From the NCBI GenBank assembly GCA_003667245.1, contig RCNN01000038.1, positions 88,737-152,736 of the forward strand: DNA of 64,000 nt, written 5' to 3'. A model generated the notes under the pieces. The model saw only the letters and a program-made list of their open reading frames with translations. It had not been told where the DNA came from and did no database searches. The stretch is from Heterostelium multicystogenum (Eukaryota; Evosea; Eumycetozoa; Acytosteliales; Acytosteliaceae). The position numbers and the translations under genes are program-made. The first letter of the stretch is position 1. The number at the start of each line of letters is the position of its first letter. This document shows, one piece after another, positions 33,814-46,500 of this stretch.

Positions 33814-34513
33814 TCTAATTTATAATATTATTACTACTATTAATATTATAATACTGTTTTGTCTGGAGGTCTTCTTCAATAAATAAATGATCTCTCGGCT
33901 ATATCTATATGTTTTTTCCAAGACTTGAATAAATTAAATGGAATCTAAACAAAAGAGAATACAATACTATTATGAATCACAGTAATAAATACTAATATTA
34001 ATATTAAAATTCAACTAATATATGAAAATAATATTATGTTATATTAATCTTGAATTATATTTAATTTCACTCAAATACATACATTCTACTGAGTGGATAC
34101 AATTCATTGTAATATCATTTCATATCATAACTGCATATGCAACTTGCTCCTGTATTAGGAATGCATTCAGATTTATAACCCATATTATGCACTGATTCAT
34201 GCAGATAATGATTTTCATTGTAGTTGAAAGTTAGTAACACCACATGCAACATTCATCAAGTAGTATTTTAATTATAATGTGTTTGCTCATTGTATTAATT
34301 TGGGGGTGATTTGATTGATTTTAAAATAATGAAAGAATGTTTTATCATTTTATTAATCAATCAATGATGTATTATTAAGAAAGCAAAGAATGTGAGTTAT
34401 TGTAGTGTTTGTTATATGAAATTTTTATTTGTTAATTGTTGGGTTATGTATTTGTTGCATTATTAATATCACTATTGATTATTATTATTATTATTATTTA
34501 TTTGTGATTCAAT
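33814..34513. other. Intergenic, AT-rich
   Basis: About 700 bp upstream of the repeat-protein gene and downstream of the pirA stop. It holds an ATT repeat near 34474-34500 and a slightly GC-richer patch at about 34130-34260. No gene is seen. Confidence 0.5.
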
Positions 34514-37500
34514 TTACATTGGAGGAGGTGGAGGTGGTGGCATACCGAATGGTGGTGGAGGTGGTGGCATATCATCAATCATTGGAGGAGGTGGATAACT
34601 GTTTGCCATACCCTGATAATTATATAATATCAAAAGAGAAGTGATTGAATTAGTAACTGGACATTTTAATGTTGATCATATTATGAAATTTAATTACGAG
34701 TAGTGAAGATCTATTTGGGTAACAAACAGATTAAAAATACAACAACACACAATAACAACAACATATATAAAACATGATAATGATTGTGGGGAAAATTTTA
34801 ATTCATGTTGTACTTACGCTGACTGGTGGAGGAGGTGGTGGGAATGAGTTACTTCCAGATAAATTATTACTGCTTATGCTGTGAGAAATTGGGGCATTCG
34901 ATACTTCTTCTACGGTAGTGGTAATGATGAATTGCTCAGCTTGCTCAGTGGCAGGTGGTGATAGTACCATGTTGGATGGAGCTGGTGGTGGGCAATAGGT
35001 ATTGAGAATGGAAAAGATCTGTTGGTTCATATCCTTGACGAACTGTGCAGTTTTGAAAAAGTTTTTCAATGCTGGTTTATCACTACGGACTGCAGCTGCT
35101 TCTTCAACATTCAAAATATGATAACAGAAATCAAATAGTTCGAAACGACACTGTTAGGAAGATAAAATAATAGGGTTAATATGAATCAAACAAACTTGAA
35201 TCTGGTTGAATGAACTTACTTGTTGTCCTAGGAAATGAATAAAAGTACAACCTGCCCACAGGTAACCGTCACCAAATAACTCTTGGTATGATTTATCATT
35301 TTCGTTTGTCAATGGCCAACAAGTTACAAATTGAAGAGCACTCCAGAGACGGTAGAACTCAGTTGAGGAATCAACGTTGATGACACCGTTGTCTGGTGCA
35401 GTACCTGACCATTCTGATCTGACGTTGTTGAGAATTTGTGAAATACGCTGCAATACTGATTTGAAGAGTGAGGTGTTGTCGGATGGACGATAGAATTTAT
35501 CGGCACGCCATGCGTTTCCAACGATTTCGTTGAAGTACTCTGGTACCTTGGTAACATCTGGCTTCTGCTCAATCAACTGTGCCAACTTTTGGAGTTGTGA
35601 GTAGAGTGGTGATTGGAGAGTTGGATCTTCATCGGTTGGATCTTGGTACCATGACTCTGGTGTAAATCCAAGGAATGGAGCGGACTTGGTGAACACCAAT
35701 GAATCTGATTGGATCAATGCTTGATCCAAAAGATTCATAAATACAATGCTGTTACCGAGTTCACGGAAACATTGGATAACCTCTGGACGCAAATCTGGAT
35801 AGGTATAGATATCTTTGAGTTTCAATTGGAAGTAACCATAACCTCCTTCAGTACCGTAGTCATAGATTGGCAACTTTTGACTTGCTGGCATACCACTTTG
35901 AATCAATTCACGGCAGTATGGAGTGAGTACATTATTGATCTTGATTTCGATGTTTCTCAAGCATTCACCGATGATCAATGGGAGATTCTTTCTTCCAACA
36001 ACGTTGATCAACGAGTTCATGTGTGGCAAACCGATGAAGCTCTTGTGTAGCTCTGCAGAGTTGGCATAGGCGGCATTAAGTTGTTTGTTTCCAAAACAAG
36101 AATAGAGGATTGGTCTTTGGCATTGCCTCACGCTGGATTTCTTCGGTGAAGAGATATGGTGCCTTGATGAAACGTTGGGTAATTGAGTTGAATGTGTAGT
36201 TTGGTGCAAAGTCTGACATGATTTCAAAGATAGTGTGGAGAGCGATACGTCCGTGGTAGGAAACAAGTGAGGTAGACTCATTGACTTCGTTCATGATGGA
36301 TTCAAATGGATCCAATTGAAGGAATTGAGATAAGAGACGGTAGGTCAAACGAATGTTGTTCAACTGTGTCTCTAGCTCTACGATTGATGTCAAGTCGGAG
36401 GCCTCATATCTTGAAATGGCATACTCGATGTTTTGACGCAAATAGGTGTTCTGACGTTGAGCCAAGAGTCCAGAGAGATCAACGGAACGACCCAACATCA
36501 TAATATGCTTTTGGCGCAAAAGAACATCAAATCTTGACTTTGGAATGTTCAATTTACCTTGGAAGTGGAAGGTTTCCAATTGTTGTTTGTAGCTCTTATC
36601 GAGAAGGATGTTTGAAGCTTGGGTCTTGAAGTGGGTATAGATTTTACCAGACAACTTGTAGAGCAACTGATCGAAGCAAAGATTCAACTCTGCTTGAATT
36701 TCATCATAGAGGAAACGTTGGTTCAATGATTGGAGTGCACGATGAGCTGTGTCATTGTAAAGTCCGAGTGGGAAGAAGAGATACTCGATGAGAGATGGAT
36801 CATCGGACTCGAGAATGTGGTCAGTCAAAATCCATGGCAATGAGGCCTCAATTGGGAACTGTACACGACTGTTCAACTCCAAATAGAACTCACGATACCA
36901 TAGATCGGCAAGGTCGGTAATTTGGTTGATGGTGCTGCTAATGTTCAACAAGTAACGGTAGTAGAATGCTGACTTATGGAAGTTTTCCAATTCTGTGAAC
37001 TGGGAGCTGGAGAACTCTTTCTTCTTATCCATCAAGGAGGAAACGATGGTGAGGATCAAATCGAGCTGAGTGCTTGAGGGTGGGACGGCACGTGTTGGGA
37101 TTTGAGGTTTCTCTTCAGTTGAGGATTTCTTCTTGGTGTTAGCAGCTTCGACTGGCTCCTGTCCGTTGAACCAATCGGCAGCCAAATTCTTGAGCTGAGT
37201 CAACTCTAACTTGATGTGCTCTTTCTTCTTGGCAAAAGACTTGATTGTCTCACGCAATTGAACTTGAACAAACTCTTGAATTTCATTGTGGATAATCTTC
37301 TTGATCAATGGCTCCAAGAGTGATTCGTATTTGGACATCAAAGAGCCGAGACCTTTAATCATGGCAATGAATTGGATGAGAGCAACACGTTCCTCTGGAC
37401 GATAGTTGAACTTGACTACACGCTCATAATCAAATTGTGCTGGAATGGTGTTGTCGTTGTTTGGCTTGGAGTATTTCCAGGCAGATTGCTGAAGTACACG

Positions 37501-38833
37501 TGAAGACCAATCAGAGAGGATACGAAGACCAAGCAATACAACCTCCTTAATATCGGTATCTGGGAATGGGAGTGGATCCTTTGGATTACGAGATTTCGAG
37601 GCACGAATATCATTGATCATATTTGAGAAACGCGCAGTGTAATCGATGTAGAGCTGCTTAGTTTGGTCGAGGCAATGGATGATCTCATAGTCGAGAGCAA
37701 CCTTGGAGTCGAGGGTAGAAGTACCCCAGGCCTTCTCATCAAAGTGTGGAGAACGCTTGACCAGTGCTTCAAGAGTGATCTGCATATCACCATACAATGG
37801 AACGACAGGGTTCTTTCTGAAGATCTTTGCGTAACGGGACAAGTTCAATGACTTATTCTTAAAGATATTGTGCTTCGAGTCGTTTTCGTCGATCAAGAAC
37901 AAAACGTATGGCATAACACGCAACAAGCAATGCTTCTCTGATGGGAGTATGAATTTGTCCAACTCCAAATAGTCTGCACATTGGTTGACAATGATTGGGA
38001 GTACCTCATCAAACTTATCAATATTGTGCAACTCTTGCTTCAATGTAGTTGTAATCGAGTTCTGATGTGCCAAAAACAAATATAAAGTATGATTCTCTTG
38101 TGTTTGATCTTCTGCACCAGACATTTGTTTTCTCAAGAATCCAGATGCTCTGTTGTTTGTTATCATTAATATTATCATTATAGTTAGTCGTCTGAGTTAT
38201 ATATTAAACTGTCAAGAGTGCCAATGTGGCTACTACTACTGCTACTGCTACTGCTACTGCTACTACTTAACTTACCTTTTTGAAGAAAGAGAAGTCATTG
38301 TTTAAACATGCCTTCATGTTCTTGAGTGCGTCGAGCAATGCAAAAAGATCGAGCAATTTGATGAGATAGGAGATGTAGGCCTCGGAGGCAACGATGGACT
38401 CCTTCTTCTTGTCTGGAGCGAGCTTCTTGATGTACTCGCAGAAGATCTTGATGGTGTCACGCTGGAAGTACATGAAGTCCTTTAGCTTCTTGATCTCGGG
38501 CTCGAGTACTTCGAAGGTGCCCTCATAGATCTGCTGCTTGTTGGCCTGCTCAGATGTCTTGACCTGTGGAAGTGTCTTGGAGCAGGAACGATAGGTATAG
38601 ACCATGTTGATGAAGTGGTTACCAGCCTTGAGCAGCTCGTCCATCTTCTCCATGGCAGCCATCTCCTCGGACCACGGTGTGTCAAAGGCACCACGATCAA
38701 AGAAGGCATTGCTACTGTATGAAGAGTAACCGATGGTCGAAGGCAACTCCTCGATCAACGACTGGTCATCTTGAAATGGAAATGACTCAAGAATATCTAC
38801 TCTCTCATTTGCATCTTGTAGTGAGTTAGACAT
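34514..38833 (-). CDS. pirA: PIR121/CYFIP, subunit of the SCAR/WAVE complex
   Basis: PIR121 (CYFIP/Sra-1) binds active Rac and controls SCAR, hence Arp2/3-driven actin protrusions. The reading covers about 1,300 residues. Exon 1 (38276-38833) has [29 protein letters not shown] and NNDFSFFKK. The large central exon has [15 protein letters not shown]-like (LPSEKHCLL), [13 protein letters not shown] and [13 protein letters not shown]. The end has [24 protein letters not shown] and LGQQ, then after intron 35151-35219 [15 protein letters not shown], exactly as in human CYFIP. A Ser-rich linker and two polyproline segments follow, split by a 205-bp intron (34613-34817), ending PPPPPM. Human CYFIP has no such tail. 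One frame change at about 36105 is needed, and the join after exon 1 (intron about 38275-38155) is slightly uncertain. The first intron contains TGC/TAC triplet repeats. Confidence 0.95.
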
Positions 38834-39873
38834 ATCTTATCTATATATCTTTAACAAAAGTTATTGTGTTGTTGTTGTTGTAGTTGTTATTGGTGGTATG
38901 GACGAAAGGGGGCGAAGTGACTAATTATTACTATTAGGTTGTAAAATACAAATTTGGGGATATCCAATAGCTGTGTGTTGTGTTGTGTTGTGTTGACGTG
39001 GGGTGCTTATTGAATAAGACTATATTACTATAGATTCAATTCCTATTTATATATATATATTTATATATTTTAATTTATAATACAAATGTTTCGTTAATTT
39101 TCTTTGTGGTTATCGCTATTTAAAAAAAGGAAGAATTCAACAAAAAATGGTTTATTTGTTTCTTCTTCTTCTTTCTTCTATATTGTTGTTATCTTGTTAT
39201 AATTGAAGATATTTAGATTTATATTAATGTAATGTTACCATACAAATGTATGACACTCACTCTACTAAATATTTTTGATCATAATTTTGTTTGAAAAAAA
39301 AAAAACAAAACAAAAACAAAAAAATAAAAAAATCAACCCAAAAAAAACTTTTTTTTATTATTTGGATCGATCCAAATTATATAAGGTTCAGATCTAATTA
39401 GATGGATTTGCTGAGTTACCATTATTCAAAATATATGTAATAAAAGATGACAAAAGTTATATTACAATGAATCTGCAAGTTTACAAAGATAGATAAAAGA
39501 AGAGATAATGAAATTTAGTTGAAATTTTAAAATTTTATAATATATATTAAAACAACATTAAATATGATTGAATAAAATTTTATTAATTAATTAATTGATA
39601 GTTTAAATTCATTGTGATATAAAGATTACATCGACATGATATGTAGCCTGCAACACTTAGGTCTGGCGCAGTGTGTGAGGTGTTACAACAACAATAGTTC
39701 GTTGGTGCTATAAATTTTTATTTTTTTACATTTTTAATAAATATTCTATCTAGAATCAGACGATTGCAGAAAAATCAATTTCAAACTAAACGCTTATTAC
39801 ATCACAGTTAATACTAAGTCGATAAAAGTTAAACAAGTTCATTCTTGTGCACTTCTTCTTCTTCTTGTTAGAC
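38834..39873. promoter_or_regulatory. Divergent intergenic region, pirA and mitochondrial IF-3 genes
   Basis: About 1.04 kb with long A and T runs. A GC-richer stretch at about 39645-39710 can form an imperfect stem (AACAC near 39652 with GTGTT near 39683). No gene is seen. Confidence 0.45.
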
Positions 39874-42310
39874 ATGCTGAGCTTATCTCACTATTCTTCG
39901 GCATCTACTTCCGCCTTGAGAAGTGGAAACTATAAAAGTATTAGCCTTAGATATGTAGGTTCAAGAATTTACTATTCAACCGACAATAACAATACCAATA
40001 ATAACAATAGTAACAACAACAATAATAATAGTAACAGCAACAATAGTAACAGCAATAATAGTAATAAGGATAACAATCCTAATAGACCAAAGTTATCATT
40101 TTTGCAAGAGAATAAAGTACAAGACCCAACAAAGAGACCACTTTCAGCTATATTCAATTTCCCTATAAATAAGAATGCTCAGCAACAGAATCAGACAAAT
40201 CCAAGTAATTTATTCTCTTTTTCATCACCACTCAACAAGCAACCTCAATCAGATTTGTTCAAGAATGTAGTTTTCAGTCCACCCAAGAGCACAAATCAAC
40301 AAGAGCAACAACAAAATACAAATGCAAATAAGTCAACCTTCCCTTTTTCAGCCAAACAATTTCCGAATAACAATAATCAAATAAAGAGTAATGTAAACAG
40401 CCAGCAACCATCACAACAACAACAACAGAAAACCATTGTTCCCAAACAGTAATCCACCAGGAACACAAATGTCATTTTTAAATCACTTGAAACAATTAAA
40501 TAATTTGAATCAAAAAGGACAACAACAGCCACCCACACAAACAACACCATCGTCAATGCGCGGCAATAGAGGCGATGTCAACTTTGAAATTTCACAAAAA
40601 ACAGATGGAGTCCTCTTTGAACCAAAAGAGTTCCTCTGGAAAAATTCAGACCCAATTGCTGACTGGTTTCCCAACGTGAGAGTAGCTCGAAGCAAGGAGT
40701 GAAAGCAAGTGTTCCATTCCAGCCAGCTGGAAAGAAGAAGGAGCTGCCAGCGAGTGGTGGAGACAAGAAAAAGGAACAACCTCAAAAACAAAGAGAATCT
40801 CCTGAGGGCAATGAAGAAGAGGACGATTTATCAGACCTCTTTGGACGTGAAAGAAGCGGAAAAGACAAAAAGAAGCTAAAAAAACCAAAGCGTGAAACTG
40901 GTGGTTACAAAGCATTGAAGAAGGAGGCAGACGAAAAAACGAGCACGTAGCTTTGAACAAGAAGAAAGTGAATATGATGAGTTCGATCCAAATACTGAAC
41001 AAATCGATTATGGTAGAATGATGAGACAACTCGAGTTGGATCAAGAAAATCGAAGAAGGAGATCTAGAAGACACTGTCTACAGTGCCGAGGACGTCGAGA
41101 AGGTCAAGTATTTCAAGTCAGCAACCGAACCTTCGGCCAAACTAAGAATTCGAGTCAACATGGCATGTCGTATTCTCGGAATCAAGAGAATAAAGTAACA
41201 ATGAGGATGTGGTTCGTCTTCCAAACGTCAGAGTGATCAGTGCTGATGGTAAAGATGATGGCAGAATTCATTAGCGGAAATGAAGCAATGAGAATGGCCA
41301 AGTCTCAAAATCATGATATCATGCTCATCCACGAGTCTAAAAATAGTGAGCCAAGCATTGTCAAGTTGGTCATCATGTCTGACTATGTCAAGACATTCGA
41401 GGCAAAAGTTAAGGAAAAGAATGCCAAGCTTAGAAAGAAAGAAAAGAATATTTTCGTATGTATATGCTTACTGGTGATGGCGCTTCATTATTAACATCTT
41501 TATGCATTTTTAAGTTGTCACCAAACAATCCAATCATTGGATTTAGATATGAAGATAAGAAGATTGAAGAGATTTTTAAAGTCTGGATTAAATACAACAG
41601 TTTCCTTGGTATTCCCTGCCAATATGTACAATAAGGAAGTCGGTAGTCTTATGTTCAAGAAGGTTTCTTCCAATCTTGTTAGATATGGTAAAATGGTGGA
41701 ATTATCAGAGCCAGACCATAAGAGTATGATCGGAAAGTTTGTCCCACTTTCACCAGCAGAGTTGGAGAAGATCAAGAATGAGTTATCATACAAAGATGAG
41801 AATGGAAATATTATAGAAGAAGATGATGATGATGAGTTTGATGAAGATGATGATGAAGACGATGATGAGGAGGACGAAGATGAAGATGAGGATGAGGACG
41901 AAGAAGATGAGGACGAAGAAGAAGATGAGGAAGAGGAAGAAGATGAAGAAGATCAAGATCAAGAAGAGGACCACGAGGAGGATGAACAAGAAAAGAAGAA
42001 ACAACTAGACAAACAAAAGAAAGAGCAAGAACTTCAAGCAAAGAAACAACTCCAAGAAGAGCTCAAGCAAAAGCAGCAGGAAGAAAAGAAAAAGAAACTT
42101 TTAATGAAAGAGCTTGGTATTTCTGAAAAAGAAGAGAAGTTGATGGATCAAATTTTAAAGCAAGAGAAAATCAAGGAAGAAAAGAGAAAAGCAAAGCTTG
42201 AAGCTCAAAAGGAAGAAGAGGCTCAAGATGATGAAGATATCGACTTTGAAGATGAAGATGACGGTTCCTTTAAAAAGAAAGGTCAGAACAAGAAGAATAA
42301 AAAGAAATAA
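39874..42310 (+). CDS. Mitochondrial translation initiation factor IF-3 with large N- and C-terminal extensions
   Basis: IF-3 binds the small ribosomal subunit and checks the start codon. The first ~35 residues (SLSHYSSASTSALRSGNYKSISLRY) look like a mitochondrial presequence, followed by an Asn tract and a long Gln/Asn/Pro-rich spacer. The IF-3 fold is in the last third: VRVISADGKDDG, NEAMRMAKSQNHDIMLIHE, VKLVIMSDYVKTFEAKVKEK, intron 41456-41514, then LDLDMKIRRLKRFLKSGLNTTVSLVFP. After the fold comes VRYGKMVELS and a tail of about 170 residues: a near-pure Asp/Glu run (41815-41985), then a Lys/Glu/Gln helix and a basic end. Total about 790 codons against roughly 180 in bacteria and 280 in human mitochondria. 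Frame changes at about 40435, 40685, 40945, 41050, 41200, 41250 and 41526 (extra A) were needed. Confidence 0.85.
41815..41985 (+). repeat. Acidic GAT/GAA/GAG coding repeat
   Basis: An almost uninterrupted run of Asp and Glu codons inside the IF-3 gene, about 55 residues long, with mixed GAT, GAC, GAA and GAG usage. Mixed codons suggest it has been kept by selection on the protein rather than being a fresh triplet expansion. Confidence 0.9.
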
Positions 42311-42724
42311 TCCTGTTCATTTATCACCTACCATAAATAGATATATTTCAAACATTCTTGTACCCATTTAAATTGTATCAAATTGAAGAATATAAAGTTC
42401 AGACTTTAAGTGATCACTTGACTACTCAAGTTATACATAATAAATGATTGAATAGGATTTGTTGTAAACAAATGTAATTACAAAGATAACTGATTAACTC
42501 TTTATTATTTGAATGAAGATGATTTATATGATAAGAGTCGAAATTTATCGACCAAGTTAATGTGTTTGGGAAAGTACATATGTGTTTGAATCAATCCCAA
42601 CAAAAAGATAAGCTATTTTTGTTTTGAATTGAATTGAATTGTTTGGCTTGGCTGAGTTGCTTGGTTATGAATAACTTAAAAGATTGTGAATGTGGGTGTG
42701 ACTTGGGGAGGTTGTAATGTTAGC
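42311..42724. other. Convergent intergenic region, IF-3 and gchA
   Basis: About 410 bp between two converging stops. It holds the 3' flanks of both genes; no open frame or strong terminator-like hairpin is visible. Confidence 0.5.
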
Positions 42725-43515
42725 TTATTTGTTTGACTTGATTAAACTGAAAAATTCGGAACGTGTACGTGAGTCTTGTTCAAATACACCACAGACCGAA
42801 GAGGTAACGGTTGATGATCCTGGCTTTTGTACACCACGCATTACCATACACATATGTGAGGCTTCGATAACGACAGCAACACCCATTGGATTCAGTGCTT
42901 CGTTGATAGCCAAGGCAATTTGACGAGTCAATCTCTCTTGTACTTGAAGACGACGAGCGAAGATCTCGGCAATTCTAGCCAACTTGCTCAAACCCAACAC
43001 CTTACGGTCTGGAATATATCCAATATGACACTTTCCATGGAATGGAACCATGTGGTGCTCGCACAAAGAGAAAATATCGATATCTCTGACAACGACCATC
43101 TCATGATGGTTTTCATTGAAGATAGCACCACCGATGATTTCTACAAGTTAGAATTGAAAAATATATTAGAAAATGAAGCTTGCGAGCAAGTACAAAAAGC
43201 TGTTTGTAGCATACCATCGACAGACAACTCGTAACCGTGGGTAAAGTACATCAATGCCTTTGCCATACGAAGTGGAGTCTTTTGGAGACCTTCACGATCT
43301 GGATCCTCACCTATGCTCTCGAGCAATGACTTGACATTGTCTTGCATGACAGCGAGAGTCTTCTCGTTATTGACGGAAGGGTCTCTGACCTTGGTCTTGA
43401 CTGAAGCCAACAAAGCGTTGGTACCATTAGCTCTGTCGTAGACTTCGTCTTCCTCCTCTTCTTCCTTGTGGTGGTTTTGGTAAGCCTTTAAATTGTTGGA
43501 TTCGATAGTTGCCAT
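42725..43515 (-). CDS. gchA: GTP cyclohydrolase I
   Basis: GTP cyclohydrolase I converts GTP to dihydroneopterin triphosphate, the first step of tetrahydrobiopterin synthesis, and acts in the cytosol as a decamer. After an acidic N-terminus ([11 protein letters not shown]) the catalytic domain reads [25 protein letters not shown] and [10 protein letters not shown]. An intron (43141-43214) splits a Glu codon. Then come [19 protein letters not shown], the zinc-binding [38 protein letters not shown] and [13 protein letters not shown] with the third zinc ligand. It ends [15 protein letters not shown]. About 238 residues, a normal length, and no frame change is needed. It stands alone; the gene upstream on the other side is condensin G2, 3.9 kb away. 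Confidence 0.97.
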
Positions 43516-46500
43516 TGTTTATTGAGATATATATGTAGGTATGTTTATTGGCTGAGTGGATGTTCAAAGCGAATGGTGTAAGAATGTAAAGAAATCTGAA
43601 AAAACTAAATGTATATGCAGAAGCTGCTTTTTTGAGTCGGATATTATAAATTAATGAAAAATTTCAATTGAAAAAAGAATGTTTAGAGTTAGTAATCTAG
43701 AACACAAGGATAATTTTGATTTTGCTAAAAAAAACAACAAATAGATGTAGAAGCAAAAGTGATTCTCGATTCTATTTATAAGCAAGCAAGTAGAAAGATG
43801 TGTCGAATGATTGATTAGCTTGTGTTCCTGAATTATGGGAGTTGGTTGGGTTGTTGGATGGAACGTGAAATCAACAAAATAAAACAATCACCAATTATTA
43901 TTAAAATTTTAATTTAATAAAAGAAGTATAAAAGCGTGCTATTTATGATTAAGTAGTGATAGGTGTGTGTCTGTGTGTTGTTGGTTTCATAAGAATGCAC
44001 GCAGTAAGTAACAATAGCTAAACTAAATTGGTAAGTACTTGATGTTGTGACAACAATAACCACAACAACAACAATTATATTTAAACGATTAATTTATTGC
44101 ATACACTACTGCTGCTTCTATGTATTGGTGTGAAGGTGTTATTGGTGCTATTGGTGTGGGTGATGTCGATTGAATTCTAAGTGTTCACACTGAAACTGGG
44201 GTATTGGTATTTTATATATTTAAATCTTGGAAGTTGTTTGTAACCTTCCTGAATTGAGCGACAAGTGGGTGGTAATTCTTTGCAGAATTGCATAGTTTTA
44301 AAATTTTAAATTTAATTTTATTTTGTTGCTCGATTAGAAACCATTTAATAGTTGCAAACGTGTGTGTGTGATTTTGGAATAATCTGAATGAATTCACCAA
44401 GTTTATACAAATTTGGAACGCCCAAATCTGATACTCAACCAAACGAATACATATTAAATCTAAAAAGGTATGTTGTTGTTATTCTACACAATTGTTGTTG
44501 TTTTAAATGTGATAACTTGAATTTAATTTCTGAAATGCAAAAAGTAGTGGAGTTGTGTGACTGCTGAATGAGATCATTGGATAAACGTTAAAAAGACAGA
44601 GAGACAGAGATACACATGCAACCGTCGATGTATATCACCATCCATTGGATAAGAGATTAATCTGTTAAAATAGATATATAATGCTTAAATCTATTTATTA
44701 TAATAATAAAGCAGTGATATGATTGTACAATAACAACAATATTTGTAAAAGCACAATGTAAGTTAATGAATACATACAATTTGTTTTAAAAAGATAACTG
44801 CTCAACTTGTAGATGATGTGATGTTGATAATATTGATGATGTTGATGATGTTGTTATTATCAATATTAATATTGTAGAATATTTAAATATGTGTATATAA
44901 TTGTTGTGTTAGACACAATTTGTTTTAGGTGATGTATATGATGATGAAAGCTGAGACATTGGATATGCAGTATTTATATTGATTACTGAATTTATAATGA
45001 AATTAGATAATTTATAATATCAGAGTAATTTAGATGATATTTTTAATCTATTTATTAATATACTTCTTAAAGAATCATCTTAACGATTCTATTTATGATG
45101 AATAGATGCATCCATCTTGCGAAAACTCAAAGGAAAATCTTGATTTGAGAAATTGGAAAAAACAGTGTTCCATGGAAGATCGAAAAAAAGCTTTTGGATA
45201 ATTACTAAGGTTCCGTGATGTCATTCCCACTTTAAACTTTAGTGATTCGTTTTTCTATTATTTTTGGTAAGAAGTGTAGCTGAGGTAACTACACAAGATA
45301 TATATGATCACATCCCATTTGAATAGGTAATAAATAAATATCTTACATTTATTCAGCATCTTCATTGGAATAGTGTTTTTTATAATAATTAACACAAACA
45401 ACAAACAACAACAAAATAATAATAATAATCAAAATTACAACATTGGTACAACATTGGTTCTTGATTCTACTTACTTTGAATATTAATACTTTGATAAAGT
45501 ATATATCTGATGGTAAACGGAACTAAAACAAGTGAATACAGTGAGTAGTTAATTATTCCTTTTTATAGTCAAAGTTTGTTGATGGGATTCAGTTAGATGA
45601 ATAGTAATAAGATAAGTTAGAAGTTGATTTATTAATTAGGTGTTCATTAGTTTTTGAATGAGTGATTATCACCTAAAGGTGTACTTGATGGATGTGTAGT
45701 AGTTTTATTTTATTTTCTATTTTAACATATTTTATTTTGATATTTTGCAGCAACATGGTAGTTCCTATGAAATAGTATGATGCTGTTTCCACTGAGGTAT
45801 GTAGAACATTTGCAATCGATTCCGTTCTTTGTCCCTTAACAAATAATTAGATTTTCGAATGAACAAAATCTGTGTGGTGCTATATTGGGGGTAGCACCCT
45901 GTTTGCGAAATAAAAACAAAAGATCAAAATTGACCAAAAATGGTGTCATTTAAGCCAAAATAGCACATTAACCAGTTACCATCATATTACAGTTCAAAGA
46001 TGTGTGTGTGAAAGTGCACTGGCGACTCCTCTGCAAATAAGTGAAAAACAATATACTTCTTTTCATAAAAAAAGTCAAACTACAAATAATGATTAGGTTG
46101 ATGTTGTTGCTAGAACTTATAACTTTCACAGTTTAATATTAATTTTAGCAATTTGCTGAATTTCGAAAAGTATTGGGATTTCGCTCCTATTTAAACCCAT
46201 AGTCGACGATTACAACCAGCTCAATCAAAAATGTGCTACAACATATTCATGTCACCCAATATTCGATGACTATTGGATTTGTGTAAAATATGAAACAAAG
46301 AGAGAGACAGAGAGAAAAGAACACTCACTCTACAAGAGTCAGGTGATTCATGATATTTGTTCCAATTTACACAATCAAATCATTGGACCAATTTTGCTCA
46401 TACTAATTTTATTAAGAAATCCATGTTAGTTATTTAATTAGAGTTTGTTATACTTGTATAAGTATTTGTCTTATTATAAATAAATAAATACATATTATTG

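Noticed and set aside
34429..34644. Plus-strand open frame opposite the end of pirA
   Set aside because: It is the shadow of the polyproline codons on the other strand (CCA/CCT read as GGA/GGT) joined to an ATT repeat.
41240..41494. Separate small gene NEAMRMAK
   Set aside because: It is the N-domain part of IF-3, joined by an intron at 41456-41514 to the C-domain.
41786..42041. Leu/Ile/Phe-rich minus-strand frames opposite the IF-3 acidic tail
   Set aside because: They are complements of Asp/Glu/Lys codons and not membrane proteins.
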